Assembly: GCF_009728935.1 (NCBI RefSeq)
Contig: NZ_CP034235.1
Span: 1,439,501-1,503,500, forward strand
Direction of reading: 5' to 3'
DNA from: Paenibacillus psychroresistens
GTDB taxonomy: Bacteria > Bacillota > Bacilli > Paenibacillales > NBRC-103111
Length of the DNA stretch: 64,000 nt
How positions within the stretch are numbered: the stretch's first letter is position 1; each line of letters opens with the position of its first letter. A program made the translations under genes and the position numbers. The notes under the pieces are model-generated. The model was not told where the DNA came from, made no database searches, and saw only the letters and a program-made list of their open reading frames with translations. Shown piece by piece: positions 16,448 to 23,177 of the stretch.

Positions 16448-17776
16448 TTACAGTTTGCCGAATTTTTCGTTTTCACCTACAAATATTTTGAGATAGGGCT
16501 TACCAAAACTTTTTAAATCAGTCATATAAACAATTAGGCCAAACAAACCGACACCTATTCCAACTATGCCAAAGAAACTAGCCAGAATAATAAACGGATA
16601 CTTAAGCACGCGCAACGCAAAGCTCATAGCATTTATGGGAACAACGAAATTGGCAATAGCCAGAGTAGATGTGACAATAATCATAATGCTGCTAACGAGA
16701 TTTGCCTCCTGAGCTGCTTGACCTAGAATTAATCCGCCAACTGTTGTCGCTGCGGCACTAATATATTTGGGGAGGCGTATGCTTGCTTCAATTAAGGCTT
16801 CTATTAAGAACATCATAATCATTACTTCAAAAAAGGAAGGATAAGGAACACCCTCGCGGCTTCCTGCAATCGATAAAGTAAGCTGAATTCGAAATAGTTC
16901 AGGATTAAAAGAAACAGTAGAAATATAAACAGCCGGAAGTAATATAGTCAGAAAAATACTGACATATCGATTCATGATAATAAAGATGCTAATCCAGAAT
17001 GATTGGAATATATCGTCCATGGAAGAAATAAAATCAAAAAATACAGCTGGGGCAATTAAGGCAAATCCATTTCCTTGAACAAGGATGACGATTTTGCCCT
17101 GTGAAAGGTTTAGAGCAGTGCGGTCTGGTCTTTCAGTCAGCATCATCATTGGAAATAGTGAAAATTTACGATGGGTCAACAGCTTCATGAGATGGCCTGA
17201 CGAATGGATTATGGAGGGCTGTAGCGCATCAATTCTCAATTGGATATCTTTTAATACGGCTTGATCTACTAATTCGCTGTCATAAATCACGACTATTTCT
17301 GTTTGCGGTGCTTGACCAGCCTTTCTCTTGTCTGCAATAAGATTTGGTGAGGGATAACGATGGCGAAGTAGGTTGAGATTTGTTTTAATATCGTCACTAA
17401 ATGAATTCAGTGACCCATAAATGGCTGTTTCTGAGCTAGATGCTCCAAGCATTTTATTTTCCACATTCGAAGCATTGAATAGATAGGTTTCACCGTCAAT
17501 TAATACACAGACATGTCCACTCATAAATTTGCTCATGAAATCCGCTTCATTCAGCTTGGAAATGTCAGGGAGAGAATTTAAATACTGTTTATATTCATTC
17601 TTATCCGTACATTTCAATATGGAGCTGATTAAATCCGTTTTAATTTTAATTTCATCACAGAGGCTATCTAAATAAAGCAGCTCCATTTCAATATCTTTAA
17701 TAGCTATTAGCTCGGATTTCAGGTCAGATGTAGAGGAAAGCTGGTCATTAATCAACTTTTTAATGGATAGGGTCAT
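16448..17776 (-). CDS. GerA-family spore germination protein (A subunit)
   Basis: 442 residues. A hydrophilic N-terminal domain (with GHVCVLIDGETYLFNASNV and a YDSELVDQAVLKDIQLRI segment) precedes about five membrane segments from residue 245 on, including REGVPYPSFFEVMIMMFLIEALIEASIRLP, the best conserved GerA signature. It is somewhat shorter than the family's 480-500 residues, mainly at the N-terminus. It is the first gene of the A-B-C receptor operon. It shows the organism forms endospores and probably has forespore-specific (sigma-G type) expression, though I could not fix a promoter. Confidence 0.94.
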   Translation of the reverse strand: MTLSIKKLINDQLSSTSDLKSELIAIKDIEMELLYLDSLCDEIKIKTDLISSILKCTDKNEYKQYLNSLPDISKLNEADFMSKFMSGHVCVLIDGETYLFNASNVENKMLGASSSETAIYGSLNSFSDDIKTNLNLLRHRYPSPNLIADKRKAGQAPQTEIVVIYDSELVDQAVLKDIQLRIDALQPSIIHSSGHLMKLLTHRKFSLFPMMMLTERPDRTALNLSQGKIVILVQGNGFALIAPAVFFDFISSMDDIFQSFWISIFIIMNRYVSIFLTILLPAVYISTVSFNPELFRIQLTLSIAGSREGVPYPSFFEVMIMMFLIEALIEASIRLPKYISAAATTVGGLILGQAAQEANLVSSIMIIVTSTLAIANFVVPINAMSFALRVLKYPFIILASFFGIVGIGVGLFGLIVYMTDLKSFGKPYLKIFVGENEKFGKL

Positions 17777-17874
17777 TTAGCAGCATCCTTACTAAAGGTT
17801 TTTTCCATCATTTGCTTATCCCTTTATTGTGCTTAATAACAAATGTAATTATTCAAAGACTCAATGAAAATGAA

Positions 17875-17913
17875 AACACCGTAAAACGCAGGTAATCTGC
17901 GCTTTACGGTGTT
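17875..17913 (-). terminator. Rho-independent terminator after the PhyH-HEAT gene
   Basis: A 16-bp stem, AACACCGTAAAACGCA against TGCGCTTTACGGTGTT (one mismatch), with a 7-base loop. On the minus strand it is followed by TTTTCATTTTC. It ends transcription of the gene at 17944-19353 before the germination operon. Confidence 0.8.
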
Positions 17914-17943
17914 ATTAATTGAGGCATTAACTTTGAAAGGTAT

Positions 17944-19353
17944 TTAAGGATAAAAAGCATTGGCAGCAGTAGTCGTAGGGCACCAACGAGAGTTTAATAA
18001 GAACTTAATCAACACGTCCTTGGCTTTGTCGGTTCCTATATAGTGTAAGGCCTCGGCAGCATGAGCCCGAACATAGCGATTCTCGTCCTCCAAAGCAATT
18101 TCCAAATGAGGAATTGCCGCTTGGGCTAATGAGGCTAGGCGACAGAGTGCAAGGCCAGCCATAAATCGCACTTGATTATCTGCATCCTGCAAACACTGTA
18201 TCAATTCGCTTACACTTTTAGGCGTACCGATTAATCCAAAGGCTTCCGTAATCGCTTGACGGACAGGTGTGGAAGAGCTGGAGAACAATTTAGACAGGCT
18301 TGGTAATGCTGAAGCTGCATGCTCTCTTTGCTCACTTAACGCAAATACCGCATGGATTACGGAGGGCTGATGGCTGCTATCCAAAGCAGCGATTAATCCT
18401 GTAATTGCGCCCGGCCCAGCAACGGATAACCCGTAAGCAGATGAACGTGATACTAAATCGTTTGTTTGCTGCAAGCCTTGAAGCAAAGCATCAATGCCTT
18501 GTTGGCCATATCTTGCAAGCTGATAAGCGGCTTCAAGTGAGGTTGACTCAACTTCATCTTCAAGCTTTTGCGCAAGCTCAGTTAGCTTTACAGAATCTGC
18601 GGCTGCGGTATTAGCGATACTGCCTATTTGCCCAGATAGCCAATTCCAGGTTTCTGCCCAAATGATTTCGTGTTTAGCAATAGGCAGCTCAATGGAAGCT
18701 GGAGTGCTCCATGCTATTTCTTGATTATCCCAGCTTGCTGCAACGGGGGCTTCTGTACGCATAAACTCAAATTTAAGCATATAACGAGGTTGATCCAATA
18801 TATTCGCAGTAGAACGGTGCCAGATATCGTAATGGATTAAAGCAAAGGTTCCTGCTTGGCCGTTAGCTAAAGCTTCCGATTCAGATCCATCGGAATGGAA
18901 AAGTCGATTCTCATACAGATGTGTTCCTGGCATTACACTAGTTGGACCTAAATCTATAGGTGTATCCTGTGGGAAATACATAATCATCGCCCACCAAGGA
19001 TGATGATGGCGCATTTTGCTGTAGCCCCAGTAGCTATCTTTATGCCATCCGCCAGCTGTAGGTGAGGCATTAAAGTGACCATGCCGATGAGCATGAAGCA
19101 TATAATTCGGACCGAGCACACTAGTAAGTGCTCCTGTAACGGTTGGATGATCGAATACTTTTTGTAAATCGCGGATTCGTGGTAATAGGTTGTTGCCTGG
19201 ATTGCCTTCCTGCTGATAAACTTCATTTAATTGGGTCAACAAGCTTTGGTGGAAATCTGCAGAAAAGTCTGTTTGGAGAATTAGAAATCCTTCAGAAATG
19301 AATTTTTTCATTTGGTTATCCGATAGTAAAAGCGGAGTATTGGGCAGCGGCAT
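17944..19353 (-). CDS. Phytanoyl-CoA dioxygenase (PhyH)-family protein fused to HEAT repeats
   Basis: 469 residues in two parts. Residues 1 to about 210 are a PhyH-type Fe(II)/2-oxoglutarate dioxygenase, with the HxD pair in GGWHKDSYWG (about 101-110), the distal histidine in IHYDIWHRST and the 2-oxoglutarate arginine in PRYMLKF. From about residue 250 to the end there are tandem helical HEAT-like repeats (for example VRFMAGLALCRLA and VRAHAAEALHYIG). PhyH proteins are normally 250-300 residues, so the repeat domain is an addition, probably for protein contact. ATG 19353 follows AGGAGG. It is monocistronic with its own terminator. Confidence 0.9.
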   Translation of the reverse strand: MPLPNTPLLLSDNQMKKFISEGFLILQTDFSADFHQSLLTQLNEVYQQEGNPGNNLLPRIRDLQKVFDHPTVTGALTSVLGPNYMLHAHRHGHFNASPTAGGWHKDSYWGYSKMRHHHPWWAMIMYFPQDTPIDLGPTSVMPGTHLYENRLFHSDGSESEALANGQAGTFALIHYDIWHRSTANILDQPRYMLKFEFMRTEAPVAASWDNQEIAWSTPASIELPIAKHEIIWAETWNWLSGQIGSIANTAAADSVKLTELAQKLEDEVESTSLEAAYQLARYGQQGIDALLQGLQQTNDLVSRSSAYGLSVAGPGAITGLIAALDSSHQPSVIHAVFALSEQREHAASALPSLSKLFSSSSTPVRQAITEAFGLIGTPKSVSELIQCLQDADNQVRFMAGLALCRLASLAQAAIPHLEIALEDENRYVRAHAAEALHYIGTDKAKDVLIKFLLNSRWCPTTTAANAFYP

Positions 19354-19507
19354 AGTTATAAACCTCCTAGAAGTGTAAGCATTTTTGCTTATGCCCTTAT
19401 TATAAAGAGGATTGCCATTGCCTTAAATAGACGATGTTCATTCAATTTAGCACAAAATTAAGATGCCAATATAATGACCTTTATTAAATCTTCATTTCTT
19501 TTTAAGG

Positions 19508-19536
19508 TTGAATTAATTTAAAAGGGGTATTATATA
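19508..19536 (+). promoter_or_regulatory. SigA-type promoter of the orphan RNA
   Basis: TTGAAT at 19508 and TATATA at 19531 separated by 17 bases, predicting a transcript start near 19543. No plus-strand protein gene follows; the transcript runs into the terminator at 19741. Confidence 0.55.
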
Positions 19537-19542
19537 GATAAG

Positions 19543-19765
19543 ACCATTGCGAACAACTTCCTAACATAGATTTACGCCGAAGCCTCCCTGATGACCCCGG
19601 TTCAAAGCTCGTTGCGAGGGTAAACGCAAATGAGCGGGCGACTCTCCCTAGTCAGTGATCGGAGCTGCTTAAGGTTACGGATCCCGAACGCTTCTATGAG
19701 CGTCAAAATCATAAGGTGATACATCAATAGACAAAAATAGGCACCGCAGCTTGCGGTGCTTTTTG
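19543..19765 (+). ncRNA. Orphan structured RNA of about 220 nt, family not identified
   Basis: This lies in the 430-base gap between the PhyH-HEAT gene and moeA and has a promoter, no reading frame and a strong terminator. GC content rises sharply over 19575-19710. Local helices include CTCG / CGAG at 19618-19628 and ACGCT / AGCGT at 19688-19703, and AGCTC near 19617 can pair with GAGCT near 19668. Blocks such as CGCCGAAGCCTCCC, GACCCCGG and GCGGGCGACTC look like conserved riboswitch or ncRNA elements. They and the neighbouring moeA bring the Moco riboswitch family to mind, but I cannot confirm it, and the RNA points at the 3' end of moeA rather than its start. Confidence 0.55.
19741..19765 (+). 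terminator. Terminator of the orphan RNA
   Basis: Perfect 8-bp stem GCACCGCA / TGCGGTGC with a 3-base loop followed by TTTTT on the plus strand, 18 bases before the 3' end of the convergent moeA gene. Confidence 0.85.
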
Positions 19766-19782
19766 TTGTGCTTATCAATTAA

Positions 19783-21024
19783 CTAGATCCATAACATTTG
19801 AACCATTTGCCCTTTTGCAGCACCATTCCCGCCAGACGGAATCAAGCATAACGCATTAGCATTAGCAAAGGCAGCTATATTGCCGGATTGGTCCTTAGAT
19901 AACGGAGTAACATAAAGTGTCCCTTTTCTAATTTCGGCAAATGAACGCACATATCGCGGATAAGCACTTGGTTTCTTCACATCACCATCTAGATTAGCTT
20001 CAATTTTATCGTTTTGATACTTGTTGCAGCCTAATTGGAATAGAAGCTTTGGCTTGACGAAAAGTTCAAAACCAACAAAGCAAGCGGAGGGATTCCCGGA
20101 TAAGTGAAAGCTTATTTTATTCTGCACTTTAAATGCGGATGTAGGAGCACCAGGTCGCATGGAGACTTTTGTAAACAAGGGTTCTGCAGACATTTCTTCC
20201 ATAACATCGAGGACGTAATCGTACTTGCCAACGGAAACACCTCCGGTGGTTATGATAAAATCTGCATAATTTAATGCGAGTTGGATGGTACGGCTTATAC
20301 AAGCGGGTTCATCAGGAATCGGGGCATACCGAATACAATTGGCTCCCAGTTCTTTTAACTTCGCTTCCAGCATAAATCCATTTGATTCATACAAATGATA
20401 AGGTCGCAATGTCTCGCCAGGCAATTGCAATTCGTCTCCAATTGGGATGACAGCTACAGTTGGTTTGCGATATACCTCAATTTCCTGAACTCCAAAAGAA
20501 GCCAGGATGACTATTTCTTTAGCGCTTAATAAAGTACCCTTAACAAGAATGCATGTATCCTCTAAGATATCCTCGCCAATCTCAGCAACATGTTTGCCTC
20601 GTTCGGATGGAAATGGGAAATGTATGAACGGAATCCCCTCTTCCTCTGAAGCGACGACAGCCTCTTGCATAATAACAGTATCATATTGCTCATAAACTGG
20701 AGCTCCTGTATAAATTCGAACTGCTGGATGATCCCCTGCAGGCAGATCCATGCTTCCAGCTTTAACTTCAGTGGTTACCCGCATTACAACTGGTTTATCA
20801 GGGGTAGCATGTGCAATGTCGCTAAATGTAACAGCATATCCATCCATGGCAGCCTTACGAAAAGACGGTAAGGGGAATGTACTGAAAAAGTCATTTGCAA
20901 GAACTCGTCCGACGGACTCTGCAAGGGAAACATTTTCGATAGGTTGTCTTTCACTGTGCAATAGCAACAGCTCAATACCTTTATCTACGGAAACTATCCT
21001 CCGTGCTTGTTTTTTGGTTTCCAT
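19783..21024 (-). CDS. moeA: Molybdopterin molybdenumtransferase MoeA
   Basis: 413 residues, normal for MoeA/gephyrin E-domain proteins, which insert molybdate into adenylylated molybdopterin. Visible signatures are RVLANDFFSTFPLPSFRKAAMDGYAV near residue 40, ITTGGVSVGKYDYV near 250 and HLSGNPSACFVGFELFV near 305. ATG 21024 follows GGGGGTG; an upstream in-frame ATG at 21063 has no ribosome binding site. No other molybdenum-cofactor genes are nearby, so it is a solitary copy in this window. Confidence 0.93.
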   Translation of the reverse strand: METKKQARRIVSVDKGIELLLLHSERQPIENVSLAESVGRVLANDFFSTFPLPSFRKAAMDGYAVTFSDIAHATPDKPVVMRVTTEVKAGSMDLPAGDHPAVRIYTGAPVYEQYDTVIMQEAVVASEEEGIPFIHFPFPSERGKHVAEIGEDILEDTCILVKGTLLSAKEIVILASFGVQEIEVYRKPTVAVIPIGDELQLPGETLRPYHLYESNGFMLEAKLKELGANCIRYAPIPDEPACISRTIQLALNYADFIITTGGVSVGKYDYVLDVMEEMSAEPLFTKVSMRPGAPTSAFKVQNKISFHLSGNPSACFVGFELFVKPKLLFQLGCNKYQNDKIEANLDGDVKKPSAYPRYVRSFAEIRKGTLYVTPLSKDQSGNIAAFANANALCLIPSGGNGAAKGQMVQMLWI

Positions 21025-21254
21025 TTCACACCCCCGGAACTCTAGCAGTAATTGCTTAATCATGTATTATGCAGAAGTATTATTTATCTTTTAATATACA
21101 TCGTTCTACGATAAAGTCAATACTTTGTGTTAGGTTATATAACATGTATAGAAGTGCGAGTATAAACAAATGTAAGCCTGAGTCGTTCTAGCTCAATAGC
21201 GCCACAAACCGACTTTATTCGCTAGGCTAGTACAATTTCCTGGGCAATAAAAAA

Positions 21255-21277
21255 GCCGCTTCATAAATTGAAGCAGC
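21255..21277 (-). terminator. Rho-independent terminator after the MarR gene
   Basis: Stem GCCGCTTCA / TGAAGCAGC (one imperfect pair) around TAAAT. Read on the minus strand the hairpin is followed by TTTTTTATT (21254-21246). Confidence 0.65.
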
Positions 21278-21289
21278 CAGCTTATCTAT

Positions 21290-21354
21290 CTGGAGGAATT
21301 CCATGTGATCCATAAAAACAAAGCTGAATCCATTTGTTAACAGGAGAAATTCCA
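21290..21354 (-). repeat. Dispersed intergenic repeat, copy 2
   Basis: Reverse-orientation relative of the element at 3969-4031. On the minus strand it begins CTGGAATTTCTCCTGTTAA and ends TGGAATTCCTCC, again with GATTCAG inside. It lies between the MarR terminator and the MarR stop codon, so it would be part of that mRNA's 3' end. The gap 21064-21254 shows nothing else I can support. Confidence 0.5.
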
Positions 21355-21371
21355 GAAAATCATCTGAGCGG

Positions 21372-21773
21372 CTAGGAGTCCTGCTGAAATTCTAGTAATC
21401 CTGCTCTCGTTAATTCGTCTAGGTGAATTTCGGACAACTCTTCAAGTATCCTTAAACCAGCATCGGTTAGCCCTATGAAAATACTGCGCTTATCCTCTGG
21501 ATTTGGAAAACGTTGCACCAGCTCCAGCTCTTCACAACGATTTATTAATTCGAGACAAGCGTGGCGAGTTATCTGCAATCGTTCTGCTAGTTCTTTTGGT
21601 GTGGCATACTCTCTATTAGGAAAACCCATTATCGATAGCATAAGTTGGTGGTATTGTGGTGTAAGTCCTTTTCCGCGGGCTGCTTCCTCACTGAAGCGAA
21701 TAAACTTACGAATGCGGTATCGGAATAATGCGAGCTTTTCATACACATTTTTAGGCAATGGCAGTTTAGTCAT
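21372..21773 (-). CDS. MarR-family transcriptional regulator
   Basis: 133 residues, a typical MarR winged helix. The recognition segment is YATPKELAERLQITRHACLELINRCEELELVQR, followed by the wing with NPEDKRSIFIGLTDAGLRILEEL, which contains the family's DxR motif. ATG 21773 follows AGGGG; a TTG two codons upstream is less likely. It stands alone between moeA and the GntR-LacI regulator, with its own terminator. Target unknown. Confidence 0.93.
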   Translation of the reverse strand: MTKLPLPKNVYEKLALFRYRIRKFIRFSEEAARGKGLTPQYHQLMLSIMGFPNREYATPKELAERLQITRHACLELINRCEELELVQRFPNPEDKRSIFIGLTDAGLRILEELSEIHLDELTRAGLLEFQQDS

Positions 21774-21888
21774 TTCCAACCCCTAACAGATCAAGAATAT
21801 ATCTAGTTTACAGCATCATTTGGTAATGGACAATTGAAATGTCACCAAAAAGCTGGTTTCATGTAATGAAATCTATCATTATTATAAT

Positions 21889-23007
21889 TTACTTACTTTC
21901 ACCAAATTTCTGAGTACTCTCTCTAATGATTAAATGGGGAGATACTTGTGCCTCAGAATTTCCAAGCTTTGTATCACCATAAAGCAGCATTTCCGCGGCT
22001 TGTTTGCCAAACTGGAAGGTATTCTGGTCGACAGTTGTAAGTCGCGGTGATGTCCACTGGCCAATAGGCTGTCCATCATATCCGATAATGCTGATGTCAG
22101 AGGGCACCTTTAACCCGCGATGGTTAGCTGCTTGAATAGCACCAATGGCTTTGTAATCACTCGCTGCAAAAACAGCAGACGGTGGTTCGGCAAGCTCCAT
22201 TAATTCATTGAAGCCTTCATAACCGGAGACTTCTGTTTCTTCGCTGCAATCTTTTACAATGACTAGATCAGGATCAAATGCAATATTATGATTGCTAAGT
22301 GCAAGACGATAGCCCTGTAAGCGGAAGGAGAAATCGGAGTAAATCTCCATTTGAGACTTGCCTGAAACAATAATACCAATGTGAGTGTGGCCTAAGTCCA
22401 GAAGATGCTGAGTAGCTAAATAACCTCCCGCTAAGTTATCTCCAGCAATGTAGGGGATTTCCAGATGAGGGAAATAAAATTGGATCGTCAGCATTTTGCG
22501 TTTTTCCAGCTTCCACTGGGTGACGATGCTCATGAACTCGGCCCTTTTTTCATCGAATAAGCCAAAAAGAATATAACCTGCATCCAAATCATCCGGTAAT
22601 TGAAGGTTGTCGCCAATGTTATAAATCGCAAATTCAATTTGATGCTTGGTGCACACCTCAGCAATTCCAGACAACATCGCTAAATAGAAGCCGTCATTGA
22701 GCAGTCTGGAGAGAATATTATGATGTACAAAGTATATTTTGGTTAACGCAAGTGAATTCGCATCTGATTCAATCATTCTAGAGGCCGCCTTAATAAAGCT
22801 GCCTTTTTTACGTATGCGGATTATTAAATCTTCCTCAACAAGAAAGGCTAACGCCTTACGCATGGTCATTTCGCTTGTCTTATAGATAAGAGCGAGTTCT
22901 GTTTGTGACGGAATTGGATCGTTTGGTTTAAGCTCTCCGGTTGAAATACGATGTTTAAAATCATCGATAATTTGCTTGTAGATTGGTTTTTTTGGTGCGA
23001 GACTCAA
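21889..23007 (-). CDS. GntR-LacI hybrid transcriptional regulator (AraR-like architecture)
   Basis: About 372 residues. The N-terminal 70 form a GntR winged helix (IPSQTELALIYKTSEMTMRKALAFLVEEDLI), and from about residue 90 there is a periplasmic-binding-protein-like sensor as in LacI (YLATQHLLDLGHTHIGIIV; PPSAVFAASDYKAIGAI; VSPHLIIRES at the end). I chose the TTG at 23007 because GGAG lies 8 bases upstream; a GTG at 23016 has no room for one. It is divergent from the GH38 mannosidase and probably represses it, with a mannose-containing sugar as inducer. Confidence 0.9.
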   Translation of the reverse strand: MSLAPKKPIYKQIIDDFKHRISTGELKPNDPIPSQTELALIYKTSEMTMRKALAFLVEEDLIIRIRKKGSFIKAASRMIESDANSLALTKIYFVHHNILSRLLNDGFYLAMLSGIAEVCTKHQIEFAIYNIGDNLQLPDDLDAGYILFGLFDEKRAEFMSIVTQWKLEKRKMLTIQFYFPHLEIPYIAGDNLAGGYLATQHLLDLGHTHIGIIVSGKSQMEIYSDFSFRLQGYRLALSNHNIAFDPDLVIVKDCSEETEVSGYEGFNELMELAEPPSAVFAASDYKAIGAIQAANHRGLKVPSDISIIGYDGQPIGQWTSPRLTTVDQNTFQFGKQAAEMLLYGDTKLGNSEAQVSPHLIIRESTQKFGESK

Positions 23008-23043
23008 TTGGATCACTCCATATTCTATGTGATTGCCTATAAA

Positions 23044-23158
23044 TTAAAGATACAGGAGATATGCAAATTACACAACTATTAAAGATACAAAATTATTTTA
23101 TTAAAGATATTTACAAGTGGGTCTAAAAGCTTAATATAGGTTATAAGATATCTTTTAA
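23044..23158. promoter_or_regulatory. Cluster of TTAAAGATA operator-like repeats
   Basis: In the 170-base divergent region TTAAAGATA occurs three times in direct orientation (starts 23044, 23079, 23101). A related inverted copy, AAGATATCTTTTAA, lies at 23145-23158, containing the palindrome AAGATATCTT just before the mannosidase ribosome binding site. The arrangement is what a dimeric regulator with several sites would leave; the divergent GntR-LacI protein is the likely binder. Confidence 0.55.
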
Positions 23159-23177
23159 ATAAGAGGAGGCATTTATA

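Noticed and set aside
19543..19765. Naming the orphan RNA as a c-di-AMP (ydaO), 6S, SRP or T-box RNA
   Set aside because: The conserved ydaO 3' block, the SRP GGTCAGG-type loop and the T-box AGGGTGGNACCGCG sequence are all missing, and I could not build a 6S-like rod.
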